This document shows positions 37,059-46,969 of a stretch of 64,000 bases of DNA, piece by piece. The stretch is from Mannheimia sp. USDA-ARS-USMARC-1261 (lineage in GTDB: Bacteria; Pseudomonadota; Gammaproteobacteria; Enterobacterales; Pasteurellaceae). Location: the NCBI RefSeq assembly GCF_000521605.1, contig NZ_CP006942.1:744001-808000 (forward strand), given 5' to 3'. The notes below the pieces were generated by a model that was not told the DNA's origin, did no database searches, and saw only the letters and a program-made list of their open reading frames with translations. Position 1 is the first letter of the stretch; each line of letters starts with the position of its first letter. A program made the translations under genes and the position numbers.

Positions 37059-38930
37059 ATGATTGAATCAATGCACGAGTGGTCAAAAGGACCTGTGTTT
37101 AAAATTATTTTTGCCTTAATCACACTTTCATTTGTTATTGGTGGAGTGGGTTCTGGTTTAATGGCGACAGATAATTCTGTGGCTAAAGTGAATGGCGAAG
37201 AAATTAGCCAACAGCTTTTTAATAATGCGGTTAATCGTCAGCAAAATGTTTTAAATACCGAAATGGGCAGCCGTTTTTGGGATTTAATGGACAACCCTGA
37301 ATATGCAAAACAATTTAATCAATCAGTGCTAAATAGCTTGATTGATGAAGAATTGTTACGCCAATATGCAAAAGATCTAAAATTAGGCGTGAGTGCGGAA
37401 CAAATTAAATCTGAAATCGTAAACAGCCAAATGTTCCAACAAGATGGCAAATTTAGTAATGAATTATATCAACAAACCTTACGTCACAATAATTTAAGCC
37501 CTGATGCTTATGCAGCAATTGTACACGAGGGTATGTTGCAATCCCAAATTCAAGAAGGGATCGTAAGTAGTGATTTTACTGTGCCGGCACAGCAAGAAAC
37601 CTTAGCAAAATTATTGCTACAACAACGTGAAGTGCGTTTAGCTGAGTTTTCAATTGCAAAAGAAATGGAAAATCAGACCGCTTCACAAGAAGAATTACAG
37701 ACCTACTATGATGCGAATAAAACCAAGTTATTAGCACCTGAGAAATTAACGGTTGAATATGTAGCTTTTTCACCAAAAGATGTTGAGAGCAAAATAGATA
37801 TTACTGATGAGCAAATTCAAACCTATTATGATCGCAATAAAGGCGATTATGTTACTAAAGGTGAAGCACATTTAGCTCATATTCAAGTCGCAACAGAAGC
37901 AGAGGCTCAAGCAGTTGAGCAAGAACTTAAAAACGGTGCAGATTTTGCCACTGCTGCAAAAGCAAAATCAGCAGATACATTATCAGCTAATAACGGCGGT
38001 GATTTAGGCTGGGCAAAAGCAGGTACTTTCCCGAAAGCATTTGAAGATGCGGTAGCAAATTTAGAGGCAGGGCAAGTAAGTAATCCGGTTAAAGTGGATA
38101 ATGCTTACCATATTATCAAAGTGTTAGAACGCAAGCCTGAGCAAGCAATTGAGTTAGCTCAAGTGAAAGACAAAATTGCTCAAACGATTCGTCAAGAGTT
38201 AGTATTAACCGAATATTCAAATATCGCTCGTGAAATGGCAAACAGAGCTTTTGAAAATAATTCTTCACTGGAAGAAGTTGCAAAAGCCGGTAATGTGAAA
38301 GTTCAAAAAACCGAACAATTTACCCGTGCAAATGTGCCGGCTGAATTACAGAATGAGAAAGTATTAAAAGCGTTATTTGAAGGCGAGCTACGCCAAAATA
38401 AACAAAACTCTGATGCGTTAGATATCGGTACAGATACCGCCCCACAAACATTATTTGTGCGTGTGAGTGAGTACGAAGCAGAACGCCCACAAACGTTAGA
38501 AGAAGCAAAATCGGCGGTTGAAAACTTTGTGAAAGCAGAGAAAGCGGAGAAAGCATTATTAGCTAAAGCAGAAGAAAACGTAAAAGCGTTAAATGAAGGC
38601 AAATCAGCTGAGGTGAAATTTAATGCTCCACAAAGATTAGTTTATATGCAGTCAGAGGTGGAAAATCCTGCCTTAGCTCAAACAGTGTTTGCAATGAAAC
38701 AAGAGCAAAATAAACCGGCTTACCAAATTGCACGTAACCAAAAAGGTGATGTTGTGATTGTAGCATTGGATAAAATTGTAGAGGGGAATACGGAACAATT
38801 TAAAGCTCTTGCTCCACAATTTGAGCAAGCTAACCAACTAATGTTGCGTAATGAGCTATTAAAAGCCCTTCGAGCAAAAGCCTCTGTAGAAATTAATGAC
38901 GAGTTTATGCAACAAAACTCATCACGATAG
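37059..38930 (+). CDS. ppiD: Periplasmic chaperone PpiD
   Basis: The 623-residue protein matches E. coli PpiD (623). It has a short cytoplasmic N-terminus, one membrane helix (IIFALITLSFVIGGVGSGL), a SurA-like helical region and one parvulin domain (about residues 268-360, AHLAHIQVATEAEAQ, NGGDLGWAKAG, AYHIIKVLE). It sits at the SecYEG exit and helps fold outer-membrane and periplasmic proteins; the parvulin domain is thought inactive in E. coli. It is monocistronic, bounded by a strong terminator. Confidence 0.96.
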   Translation: MIESMHEWSKGPVFKIIFALITLSFVIGGVGSGLMATDNSVAKVNGEEISQQLFNNAVNRQQNVLNTEMGSRFWDLMDNPEYAKQFNQSVLNSLIDEELLRQYAKDLKLGVSAEQIKSEIVNSQMFQQDGKFSNELYQQTLRHNNLSPDAYAAIVHEGMLQSQIQEGIVSSDFTVPAQQETLAKLLLQQREVRLAEFSIAKEMENQTASQEELQTYYDANKTKLLAPEKLTVEYVAFSPKDVESKIDITDEQIQTYYDRNKGDYVTKGEAHLAHIQVATEAEAQAVEQELKNGADFATAAKAKSADTLSANNGGDLGWAKAGTFPKAFEDAVANLEAGQVSNPVKVDNAYHIIKVLERKPEQAIELAQVKDKIAQTIRQELVLTEYSNIAREMANRAFENNSSLEEVAKAGNVKVQKTEQFTRANVPAELQNEKVLKALFEGELRQNKQNSDALDIGTDTAPQTLFVRVSEYEAERPQTLEEAKSAVENFVKAEKAEKALLAKAEENVKALNEGKSAEVKFNAPQRLVYMQSEVENPALAQTVFAMKQEQNKPAYQIARNQKGDVVIVALDKIVEGNTEQFKALAPQFEQANQLMLRNELLKALRAKASVEINDEFMQQNSSR

Positions 38931-38950
38931 TTTAAGTTTTGATTAAGTAA

Positions 38951-38986
38951 AAAAGCACTCGGTCTTGTTTAAGACCGGGTGCTTTT
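38951..38986 (+). terminator. ppiD terminator
   Basis: A 16-bp stem with one T-G pair (38951-38966 and 38971-38986), GTTT loop, ending TTTT. Confidence 0.9.
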
Positions 38987-38990
38987 CCTA

Positions 38991-38996
38991 TATAAT
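38991..38996 (+). promoter_or_regulatory. -10 element before the marC-family gene
   Basis: Perfect TATAAT five bases after the ppiD terminator and 34 bases before GTG 39030. It supports a start downstream of 38996. Confidence 0.45.
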
Positions 38997-39029
38997 ACGG
39001 CTGAAATATCGTTATTTGAGAAAGTGTTT

Positions 39030-39680
39030 GTGGAAATCGTCATTAATTTTGCCATCTACCTCCAATTCTTCATTGGGTTGTTTGCTATTGTTAATCCCTT
39101 TGGTTCTTTACCTATTTTCTTCAGTATGACAGCCCACCAATATGAAGGGGAGCGAAACCGCACCAGTCTTATTACTGCCGTTTCTATTGGTGTGATTTTA
39201 TTAGTCAGCCTTTATTTTGGAAATCTCATTCTAAATGCCTTTAGTATTTCACTTAGTTCTTTTAGAGTTGCAGGTGGTATTTTGATTGTCAGCATAGCAA
39301 TGACGATGATTAGCGGTAAGCTCGGTGAACACAAGCAAAATAAAGAAGAGAAAAACGAAGATATTACCGAATATGAAAATATTGGTGTTGTGCCACTTGC
39401 AATGCCAATTATGGCGGGACCGGGAGCAATAGGCTCAACCATTGTATGGGGAACGCGTTATCACGCTTGGGAAGACTATGTCGGCTTTAGTATTGCCATC
39501 ATTATTTTTGCATTAATTTGTTATATCTTATTTCGTTACTCAGCTCCGTTAGTTAAAAAATTAGGCAAAACAGGCTCAAATGTGGTTACCCGTATTATGG
39601 GGTTAATTCTAATGGCTCTTGGTATTGAAATTATTGTGGCAGGTTTGACAACATTGTTCCCTGCACTTCTTGTTAAATAA
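39030..39680 (+). CDS. MarC/YchE family integral membrane protein
   Basis: The 216-residue protein has six hydrophobic segments and the family's FAIVNPFGSLPIF near the N-terminus and PLAMPIMAGPGAIGSTI in the middle, repeated half by half. MarC proteins were once tied to multidrug resistance, a link since withdrawn; some homologues are proposed amino acid exporters. I chose GTG 39030 with GAGAAAG upstream: the longer open frame from GTG 38979 would start inside the ppiD terminator and before the TATAAT. Confidence 0.85.
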   Translation: MEIVINFAIYLQFFIGLFAIVNPFGSLPIFFSMTAHQYEGERNRTSLITAVSIGVILLVSLYFGNLILNAFSISLSSFRVAGGILIVSIAMTMISGKLGEHKQNKEEKNEDITEYENIGVVPLAMPIMAGPGAIGSTIVWGTRYHAWEDYVGFSIAIIIFALICYILFRYSAPLVKKLGKTGSNVVTRIMGLILMALGIEIIVAGLTTLFPALLVK

Positions 39681-39694
39681 CTTATTTTGGCGAG

Positions 39695-41254
39695 ATGCTT
39701 ATGTTGAAATTGTTACAAGCGGTTAAAATTGCAAAAAGATTTGCAAAAATGACCGCTTGCGTGTTACTGCTCACCTCTTGTGATAAATTAAATAGCCCGA
39801 AACCGATTTCTCAGCCGACTATTGAAAATCAGCCAAGTAGCACGGAGCTTAAACGAGCTATCTACTCTGCGGTTTTCCAGCTCGATCCGTATAAAGTAAA
39901 GGTATCGGCTGATGCTGCACCGCTACGAGATTTATTGGTAGGTTTGATGGCATACAACGTAAAAGGTGATGTTGTGCCAGCCATTGCACAAAATTGGTTT
40001 ACTGAAGATGAAAAGTCGTGGTTATTTATTTTAGACGATAAAGCTACTTGGTCGAACGGTAAAGCTGTTACCGCACAAGATTTTGTCGCAAGCTGGCAAC
40101 GTTTGATTGACCCGACCAATCATTCTTTATTGGCAAAATATCTGGTTTATATGGGTATTGAAAATGCCAAAGCGATTACAGAACAGCAAAAACCGGCTTC
40201 GGAGCTAGGTGTTAGTGCATTAAATGACCATACCCTACAAATTCGCCTTAGCCAGCCAAATCGCCAATTACCGGCAATGTTAGCACACGTTGCATTGTTA
40301 CCGACTTATCAAGGAAAAGATCCTGATTCTGCCGGTTTTGTCAGCAATGCAGCTTACCAAATCAAACAAATAGCAGATAAAAAACTCCTGCTACAAGCTC
40401 GTTCTGAAAATGTACCGTTTCAAACCGTCGAGTACAATTTAATTACGACTATCCAAAATTATTCGCCGTTTGATATTGTGGAAAATCCACTATCAAGCCA
40501 GAAAACTAATATCGTTAAGCTCCCTCGTTTATGTTCATATTATTATGAATTTAATTTTAATGACGAGCAGCTCAGTAAGAAAGAAGTTCGCGAAGCATTA
40601 AGATCGATGGTGGCTTCGGCAAATATTGGGTACGATCACGGTATTCAAAGCCAGTCGGTTATTCCACATAACTTAGTAAAAGATCGAGAAAGACAATGGC
40701 AGCCAATCATTATTGAGCAACTGTTAATGAAAGCCGGTGTGAGTTTGCATAATCCTTTAAAACTTGCTCTGTTATATGATGATAGTGAGATGAATAGCGA
40801 TATTGCAAACCAGATTACTCGCACATTATCACAATCAGAACTGTTTAATATTACGCCGAAACCGGTGGATTGGCAGACGGCTAATCAATTACGCGAGCAG
40901 AAAGATTATCAGCTAATACGCTCCGGCTGGTGTGCAGATTATCCTGATCCGCTCATCTTTTTACAGAAATTTCATTCAGCAAGCCCGGATAATCACTCCG
41001 GCTATAAAAACGATTTAGTTGATGAAAAGTTAAATCAATTACAAGCAGAAACGCTAAACCAAGAGCAACGCTCACTATTGATTAACGAGATCAATGACCA
41101 GCTTTATAACGATGTTGCAGTATTACCGTTATTTCAGTATCAACACAGAATAGGCGTAGTTTCCTCCCTTTGGGGTATTGATTTAAGCAACGATAGCGAA
41201 GTAATTTATAGCAAGGATTTAAAACGTATTTCAGAACAAAAGGATAAACAATGA
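39695..41254 (+). CDS. Oligopeptide-binding lipoprotein (OppA-like, SBP family 5)
   Basis: The 519-residue solute-binding protein resembles family 5 peptide-binding proteins: LRDLLVGLMAYN, IAQNWFTEDEKSWLFILDDKATWSNG and VTAQDFVASWQRLIDP. The signal ends LLTSC, an apparent lipobox, so it is probably an inner- or outer-membrane lipoprotein. No permease or ATPase genes lie next to it, so it is an orphan receptor. The first 23 codons or so are written across an inverted uptake-signal pair (39713-39760). Its stop overlaps the apbC start. Confidence 0.85.
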   Translation: MLMLKLLQAVKIAKRFAKMTACVLLLTSCDKLNSPKPISQPTIENQPSSTELKRAIYSAVFQLDPYKVKVSADAAPLRDLLVGLMAYNVKGDVVPAIAQNWFTEDEKSWLFILDDKATWSNGKAVTAQDFVASWQRLIDPTNHSLLAKYLVYMGIENAKAITEQQKPASELGVSALNDHTLQIRLSQPNRQLPAMLAHVALLPTYQGKDPDSAGFVSNAAYQIKQIADKKLLLQARSENVPFQTVEYNLITTIQNYSPFDIVENPLSSQKTNIVKLPRLCSYYYEFNFNDEQLSKKEVREALRSMVASANIGYDHGIQSQSVIPHNLVKDRERQWQPIIIEQLLMKAGVSLHNPLKLALLYDDSEMNSDIANQITRTLSQSELFNITPKPVDWQTANQLREQKDYQLIRSGWCADYPDPLIFLQKFHSASPDNHSGYKNDLVDEKLNQLQAETLNQEQRSLLINEINDQLYNDVAVLPLFQYQHRIGVVSSLWGIDLSNDSEVIYSKDLKRISEQKDKQ

Positions 41255-42348
41255 ACCAATTAACCGAACTGCAACTTGTTGAAATTAAAAATATTTTACA
41301 ACAATTTGCTCACCCGACATTGCAAAAAGATCTCGTTGCCCTTAATGCTTTCAAAAAAGCAGAATTAGGTGGAGGCATTTTACGCATTGAAATAACAATG
41401 CCTTTTGCGTGGAACAGCGGTTTTGCAGCATTAAAAGCAGAAACTGAAGAAAAACTGAAGCAAGCAACGGCTGCAAGCGGTGTAAAATGGGTCTTAAATT
41501 ACCAAATTGCCACCTTAAAACGTGCTAACAAGCACCCTGCGGTAAATGGAGTAAAAAATATTATTGCGGTAACCTCCGGTAAAGGTGGCGTGGGTAAATC
41601 AACCACTTCGGTAAACCTTGCGTTAGCGTTGCAAGCACAAGGGGCAAAGGTAGGGATTTTAGATGCGGATATCTATGGTCCGTCTATTCCACATATGCTT
41701 GGTGCGAAAGATCAACGCCCGACTTCGCCGGATAACAAACATATTACACCAATTACAGCTCACGGTTTGCAATCAAACTCAATTGGTTATTTGATGGAAG
41801 AGGATAACGCTACCATTTGGCGTGGACCAATGGCAAGTAGTGCATTAAGCCAATTGTTAAATGAAACGTGGTGGAATGAATTAGATTATTTGGTGATTGA
41901 TATGCCACCGGGTACGGGGGATATTCAGCTTACGCTTTCACAACAAATCCCTGTAACAGGTGCAGTGGTAGTTACCACACCACAAGATATTGCATTATTA
42001 GATGCGGTAAAAGGCATTTCAATGTTTGAAAAAGTCTCTGTGCCGGTGTTGGGGGTGATTGAAAATATGTCAATGCACATTTGCTCAAATTGCGGACACT
42101 CTGAGGCGATTTTTGGCACAGGTGGGGCGGATAAAATCGCACAAAAATACGGTACGCAAGTACTTGCTCAACTACCATTACACATTCGCCTGCGTGAAGA
42201 TTTAGATAGCGGTGTGCCAACCGTTGTCGCAGCACCGGAACACGAAATCAGCCAAGCCTATTTAGCATTGGCTGAAAAAGTAGCGGCTGAGCTTTACTGG
42301 CAAGGGAGTGTTATTCCGTCTGAAATTATGATCCGTGAAGTGAAATAA
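41251..42348 (+). CDS. apbC: Iron-sulfur carrier ApbC/Mrp
   Basis: The 365-residue P-loop protein has an N-terminal MIP18-like (DUF59) segment, the deviant Walker A SGKGGVGKST (residues 109-118), GILDADIYGPSIPHMLG, and the CSNC metal motif near 278-281. It binds and transfers Fe-S clusters. Its ATG overlaps the TGA of the peptide-binding gene (ATGA), so translation of the two is coupled although their functions seem unrelated. Confidence 0.95.
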   Translation: MNQLTELQLVEIKNILQQFAHPTLQKDLVALNAFKKAELGGGILRIEITMPFAWNSGFAALKAETEEKLKQATAASGVKWVLNYQIATLKRANKHPAVNGVKNIIAVTSGKGGVGKSTTSVNLALALQAQGAKVGILDADIYGPSIPHMLGAKDQRPTSPDNKHITPITAHGLQSNSIGYLMEEDNATIWRGPMASSALSQLLNETWWNELDYLVIDMPPGTGDIQLTLSQQIPVTGAVVVTTPQDIALLDAVKGISMFEKVSVPVLGVIENMSMHICSNCGHSEAIFGTGGADKIAQKYGTQVLAQLPLHIRLREDLDSGVPTVVAAPEHEISQAYLALAEKVAAELYWQGSVIPSEIMIREVK

Positions 42349-42366
42349 TTTTGCAAAAATAAATGG

Positions 42367-42412
42367 AAAATATACCGCTTGAAGCTGTAATGATCTTCAG
42401 GCGGTATATTTT
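42367..42412. terminator. Bidirectional terminator between apbC and kdkA
   Basis: An 18-bp stem (42367-42384 with 42395-42412) with one G-T pair; it contains a degenerate uptake signal (TACCGCTTG) and ends in T on the plus strand. Confidence 0.85.
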
Positions 42413-43122
42413 TATCGGGCAGAGTATCCTTTCAAAACTGCTTGCCAATTTTCTTCATTAAATAGAATATTCAACCGAGTTTGTTCTTTTTTGAACGAAC
42501 GCAACAGTCTATCTAAATTGCTTTGTTTCCAACTTTCACCTTGCTCAATACCACATTTGTCAAAATCAATCAGCCAAAATCTCCCCTCATTACCGAGTAA
42601 AATATTATGAATATTCAAATCAGAATGATGGACTTGATGGTTATGCAAACGACGAATGAGTTTGCCGATCTGTTCATATTGCTCATTTGAGAGAGCTTGA
42701 GATTGCAAAATCTTGCTTAAATCCTGCGTATTCTCTAGTTTTTCCAGCATAATGTCAGCACGATAGCAGCAAAGTGTTTTTTCTACTTTAATTGCCACAG
42801 GACGAGGTACGGGCAATCCCCAAGCTAACATTTGTTGTAACAAGAAAAATTCTTTATAAGCACGGGTATTTTCAAAACGGGTAAAAACATAGCTATCTTT
42901 AATGAATTTTCCAAACAAACCACCACGATAATAATGGCGTAGTACCACATTAATGCCGAGCTCCGGCACGGTATTTAAAAACCACGTTGTGCCACGCCCT
43001 TTAGAAAAGCCTAACAAGCGGTCAGAATTTTCAAACGTTTTGCAATTTAATAAAGATTGCACAAATTCTGCCTGCTCTTCAGGAATAAGATCGGCATTAA
43101 AAAGATACTGAATATTTTGCAT
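42412..43122 (-). CDS. kdkA: 3-deoxy-D-manno-octulosonic acid kinase
   Basis: The 236-residue protein is a small eukaryote-like kinase with LRHYYRGGLFGKFIKDSY, the catalytic HHSDLNIHNILL loop near residues 164-175, and WLIDFDKC as the DFD metal motif. KdkA phosphorylates the single Kdo of Haemophilus-type lipopolysaccharide at O-4, taking the place of a second Kdo. It pairs functionally with waaA at 14 kb. An uptake signal lies within the gene near 43014. Confidence 0.93.
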   Translation of the reverse strand: MQNIQYLFNADLIPEEQAEFVQSLLNCKTFENSDRLLGFSKGRGTTWFLNTVPELGINVVLRHYYRGGLFGKFIKDSYVFTRFENTRAYKEFFLLQQMLAWGLPVPRPVAIKVEKTLCCYRADIMLEKLENTQDLSKILQSQALSNEQYEQIGKLIRRLHNHQVHHSDLNIHNILLGNEGRFWLIDFDKCGIEQGESWKQSNLDRLLRSFKKEQTRLNILFNEENWQAVLKGYSAR

Positions 43123-43221
43123 AGTTTAGAAAATAGTGATGGCTGAAATAGCCCATTTTAGAGCTATTTTTTTTGATGTCAATTTGTTAGAATTTCCAGC
43201 TTATATTTGAGAGGAAAACCA

Positions 43222-43911
43222 ATGACAACGATCTCGCCCGAATTAAATAGTGCAGAAAATCAACTTTCGCCTGAAGCCCAAAAAGTTCGACAAGCCTTAT
43301 TGGCAAAGGGCATTGAAACACCCACTGTTGCACATCAAAAAGATAAAGATAGCCGCCGAGCAGAAATTCAGCAGCATATGCAAGCCGTATTAGAATTGCT
43401 TGGTTTAGATTTAACCGATGACAGCTTAGAAGAAACGCCGCATCGCTTAGCGAAAATGTATGTGGACGAGATTTTTAGCGGTTTAGATTACGCGACTTTC
43501 CCGAAAATCACCAACATTGAAAACCGAATGAAAGTCAGCGAGATGGTGTTAGTTGATGATATTACTCTTACTTCAACTTGCGAACACCATTTTGTAACTA
43601 TTGATGGCAAAGTAGCTGTTGCTTATTACCCGAAAAAATGGGTGATTGGACTTTCAAAAATTAACCGTGTTGTGCAGTTTTTCGCTCAACGCCCACAGGT
43701 GCAAGAGCGTTTTACCGAGCAGATTCTAACTGCTTTCCAAACCATTTTAGAAACCGATGATGTGGCAGTGTATGTGAAAGCAACGCACTTTTGCGTGAAA
43801 TGTCGTGGCGTAAAAGATACCAATAGCTATACTGTTACTTCTGCATTTGGTGGCGTGTTCTTAGAAGATAGAGAAACCCGCAAAGAGTTTTTAGGCTTAT
43901 TAAATAAATAA
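43222..43911 (+). CDS. folE: GTP cyclohydrolase I
   Basis: The 229-residue enzyme carries [20 protein letters not shown] and the zinc-binding [32 protein letters not shown] is the typical core. It converts GTP to dihydroneopterin triphosphate, the first step of folate synthesis. ATG 43222 follows GAGAGGAAAA; an upstream in-frame TTG at 43207 is part of that leader. Another folate gene, folB, lies at 50.4 kb. Confidence 0.97.
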   Translation: MTTISPELNSAENQLSPEAQKVRQALLAKGIETPTVAHQKDKDSRRAEIQQHMQAVLELLGLDLTDDSLEETPHRLAKMYVDEIFSGLDYATFPKITNIENRMKVSEMVLVDDITLTSTCEHHFVTIDGKVAVAYYPKKWVIGLSKINRVVQFFAQRPQVQERFTEQILTAFQTILETDDVAVYVKATHFCVKCRGVKDTNSYTVTSAFGGVFLEDRETRKEFLGLLNK

Positions 43912-43921
43912 TTTTGTATTA

Positions 43922-43967
43922 CAAGCGGTAAGATTTTTGCAAAAATTTGCAAAAATTCTACCGCTTG
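43922..43967 (+). terminator. Uptake-signal pair after folE
   Basis: CAAGCGGTA with TACCGCTTG at the two ends plus inner TTTTTGCAAA / TTTGCAAAAA pairing form a long AT-rich stem. Confidence 0.7.
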
Positions 43968-43983
43968 CTTATTGGATATTATA

Positions 43984-44769
43984 ATGAAAATCGCATTAGG
44001 CATTGAATATGACGGCAGCCGCTATTTTGGCTGGCAGAAGCAAGAGACGGTGGAAAGCGTACAACAAAAACTAGAACAAGCCTTATCGGTTGTAGCAAAT
44101 TCACCGGTGGAAGTGTTTTGTGCCGGCAGAACCGATGCCGGCGTACACGGCACAGGGCAGGTCGTGCATTTTGAAACAGAAGTTGAACGACCGCTGCAAA
44201 GCTGGTGTTTCGGCACTAATGCTCATTTGCCGGATGATATTGCGGTGAAATGGGCGGTGGAAGTCAGTGAGGATTTCCACGCTCGTTTTAGTGCCACTGC
44301 TCGCCGTTATCGTTATATTATTTATAACAGCAAATTGCGTTCAGCTATTCTGCCAAAAGGCGTAACCCATTTTCATTTCCCTCTTGATGAAAGCAAAATG
44401 CACCAAGCAGGGCAGTTTTTATTGGGTGAAAACGATTTTTCCTCTTTCCGTGCGGCGAAATGCCAATCAAACACGCCGTGGCGAAATATCCACCATTTAA
44501 ATGTTTCCCGTCAAGGTAATTATGTGATTGTCGATATTCAAGCCAATGCTTTTGTGCATCATATGGTCAGAAATATTGTCGGCACTTTGCTTGAAATCGG
44601 GCAGGGCAGACAGCCGGTAGAATGGGCAAAATGGGTGCTAGAGCAACGAGATAGAGAAAAAGCCGCTCCCACAGCCAAAGCAGAAGGTTTGTATTTGGTA
44701 GAAGTGCATTATCCGGAACGTTTCGGTATTCCGAAAACGGCATTAGGACCCCTGTTTTTGGCAGATTAA
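43984..44769 (+). CDS. truA: tRNA pseudouridine38-40 synthase
   Basis: The 261-residue enzyme has [16 protein letters not shown] and the catalytic [16 protein letters not shown], with its Asp near residue 54. It modifies U38-U40 in the anticodon arm of many tRNAs. ATG 43984 gives the expected N-terminus; a TTG at 43972 is in frame but lies in the leader next to the folE terminator. Confidence 0.97.
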   Translation: MKIALGIEYDGSRYFGWQKQETVESVQQKLEQALSVVANSPVEVFCAGRTDAGVHGTGQVVHFETEVERPLQSWCFGTNAHLPDDIAVKWAVEVSEDFHARFSATARRYRYIIYNSKLRSAILPKGVTHFHFPLDESKMHQAGQFLLGENDFSSFRAAKCQSNTPWRNIHHLNVSRQGNYVIVDIQANAFVHHMVRNIVGTLLEIGQGRQPVEWAKWVLEQRDREKAAPTAKAEGLYLVEVHYPERFGIPKTALGPLFLAD

Positions 44770-44775
44770 TTAAGG

Positions 44776-44819
44776 CAAGCGGTTGAATTTGTAAATTTTT
44801 TTGCAAATTCAACCGCTTG
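44776..44819. terminator. Bidirectional terminator between truA and copA
   Basis: CAAGCGGTTGAATTTG pairs perfectly with CAAATTCAACCGCTTG (44776-44791, 44804-44819). Both arms carry eight of nine uptake-signal bases. Confidence 0.85.
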
Positions 44820-44821
44820 AA

Positions 44822-46969
44822 TTATTTCAATAATCTTTGGCTATTCAGCACTACCGTAATAGAGGACAATGTCATCGCAATCGCAGCAATCATCGGGTTA
44901 AGTAACCAACCGGTAAACGGATAAAGCACTCCTGCAGCGACAGGAATCGCAACAACATTGTAGAAAAAAGCACCAAGCAAGCTCTGTTTCATATTTTGTA
45001 GCACACGTTTTGAGAAAGGGAAGATTTGGCTCACCGGCTCTAATCCGCTTTTCATTAGGGAAAGATCGGCAGTTTCCACCGCAATATCCGAGCCATTGTG
45101 CATTGCAATACCCACATTCGCTTGGGCGAGAGCCGGAGCATCGTTAATGCCATCGCCAATCATTGCGACTTTTTTCCCTTCAGCCTGCAACTGACGAATT
45201 TTTTCGGCTTTTTGCTCTGGTAATACTTCAGCAATCACGCCATTTAAGCCCAACTCTTTAGCAAAATAGTCAGCCGTTTCTTGGCGATCGCCTGTAAGCA
45301 TCAAGCATTGATAACCTTCAGCTTGGAACTGTTGGATTGTAGATTTTGCTTCAGGACGAAGTTGGTCTTGCACCGAAATTCTACCAACAACTTCATCATT
45401 AACTGCAACATAAATAAGTGTGGCAGTACAAGCGGTGGTTTTTTCCAAAAAATTTACAAATACGGCATTGCCGATTTTAATTTTATCTTCTCCCACTTTG
45501 CCTTGAATGCCTAATCCTTTCTCCACTTGAATTTCACTTACCTCGCAAGCGGTCTGATTTTCCGCAAATTTTACAATCGCCTTCGCAATAGGGTGAGAGG
45601 CGTGTTGCTCTAAACTTTTGGCAAGAGCAATCAAATGATTTTTATCAAAATCATTGAACGTAATAACTTCCGTAACCTCCATTTGCCCGGTGGTAAGCGT
45701 ACCGGTTTTATCGAAAACTAAAGTATCAATTTCGCTCCCTGCTTGTAGGGCTTGAATATTTCTGACTAATATGCCAAATTCTGCCGCACGAGCTACACCC
45801 GCAATGGTGGAAAGTGGAATGGCTAATCCTAACGCACAAGGGCAGGCAATAATCAATACCGTAGTAAAAATGGATAGTACAAAGGCAAAATCTTGCCCGA
45901 TAAGAAGCCAAATCAAGGCTGCAAGTAAAGCGATAGAAACCACCACAGGCACAAACACAGCGGCGACTTTATCGACAAATTGAGCCAGTGGAGGCTTGCT
46001 ACTTTGTGCGTGGCGAACGGCATTAATTACACGGGCGAGAGCGGTTTGAGAGCCAACTTGTTCGGCAATGTAAATACCTGAGCCATCTTGAACCAGCGTA
46101 CCGGCTCGGACTTTATCGCCTATTTTTTTCTCAATCGGTAATGCTTCGCCTGTAAGCATTGATTCATCAACCCAAATTGAGCCGCTTGCTAAAATACCAT
46201 CAACCGCTAGACGATCACCCGTTAAGGCTTGCACTCGCATTGCAGGTTTAATGCCTTTCGCCGGAATGGTTTTTGCAATATTTTCTTCAAAAATGACCGC
46301 TTGTTTCGGGGCGAGATCGAGCAATTTTTCCAATGCAAGGGAAGAACGTTGCTTGGCTTTAAGTTCAAGATATTTCCCTAAATTAATAAAGCCGATAATC
46401 ATCACACTCGCTTCAAAATAAACGTGAGCATTCGGCTGTGGGAAAAGCGTAAGCCAAAATGAATAAAGCCAAGCCGTAACTGTACTGATGGCGACTAGCA
46501 CATCCATATTCGCAGATTTATTTTTAAGAGCATTATAAGCTCCTAAAAAGAACGCTCTGCCTGAAAAATACATTGTAGCAAGTGTGATGAGAGACCAAAT
46601 CAACCAAAGTGAACGGTTGTTTTCGGTAATCTGCATACCTTTGTAAAAGCCAAACACGACTAATACAAAGCCAATAACAAGAGCCACAATAAATTGTGTA
46701 CGCTTATGGTTTAGCAAGCGTTTTGTTTGAGCTTGTTGCTTAGCTCTGCGTTCTTCCTCGCTTTCCAATATCTCAGCCCCAAAACCGATTTTAGTAACGG
46801 AGGCAATAAGTGCTTCTGAAGGGGCATTTCCTTGCACAAAAGCGGTTTGATCGGCAAGATTAACAGAGGCAAAACTGACGTTTTCTACTTTAAGTAACGC
46901 TTTTTCAACTCGCCGAACGCAGGCGGCACAATGCATTCCGTCAATTAAAAGTTGTTGTTCGGTTATCAT
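44822..46969 (-). CDS. copA: Copper-exporting P1B-type ATPase
   Basis: The 715-residue ATPase has one N-terminal heavy-metal domain (GMHCAAC), eight expected membrane helices, the actuator TGE (SMLTGEALP), the CPC ion motif (IACPCALGLA, near residue 374), the phosphorylation site DKTGTLT (near 420), HASHPIA and GDGINDAPAL. It exports Cu(I) from the cytoplasm. The ATG at 46969 overlaps the copZ stop (TGATG). E. coli CopA has two metal domains; here the second is effectively the separate CopZ. Confidence 0.95.
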   Translation of the reverse strand: MITEQQLLIDGMHCAACVRRVEKALLKVENVSFASVNLADQTAFVQGNAPSEALIASVTKIGFGAEILESEEERRAKQQAQTKRLLNHKRTQFIVALVIGFVLVVFGFYKGMQITENNRSLWLIWSLITLATMYFSGRAFFLGAYNALKNKSANMDVLVAISTVTAWLYSFWLTLFPQPNAHVYFEASVMIIGFINLGKYLELKAKQRSSLALEKLLDLAPKQAVIFEENIAKTIPAKGIKPAMRVQALTGDRLAVDGILASGSIWVDESMLTGEALPIEKKIGDKVRAGTLVQDGSGIYIAEQVGSQTALARVINAVRHAQSSKPPLAQFVDKVAAVFVPVVVSIALLAALIWLLIGQDFAFVLSIFTTVLIIACPCALGLAIPLSTIAGVARAAEFGILVRNIQALQAGSEIDTLVFDKTGTLTTGQMEVTEVITFNDFDKNHLIALAKSLEQHASHPIAKAIVKFAENQTACEVSEIQVEKGLGIQGKVGEDKIKIGNAVFVNFLEKTTACTATLIYVAVNDEVVGRISVQDQLRPEAKSTIQQFQAEGYQCLMLTGDRQETADYFAKELGLNGVIAEVLPEQKAEKIRQLQAEGKKVAMIGDGINDAPALAQANVGIAMHNGSDIAVETADLSLMKSGLEPVSQIFPFSKRVLQNMKQSLLGAFFYNVVAIPVAAGVLYPFTGWLLNPMIAAIAMTLSSITVVLNSQRLLK

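Noticed and set aside
38979-39029. N-terminal extension of the marC-family protein
   Set aside because: It would begin inside the ppiD terminator stem and upstream of TATAAT; GTG 39030 has a ribosome site and family-like start.
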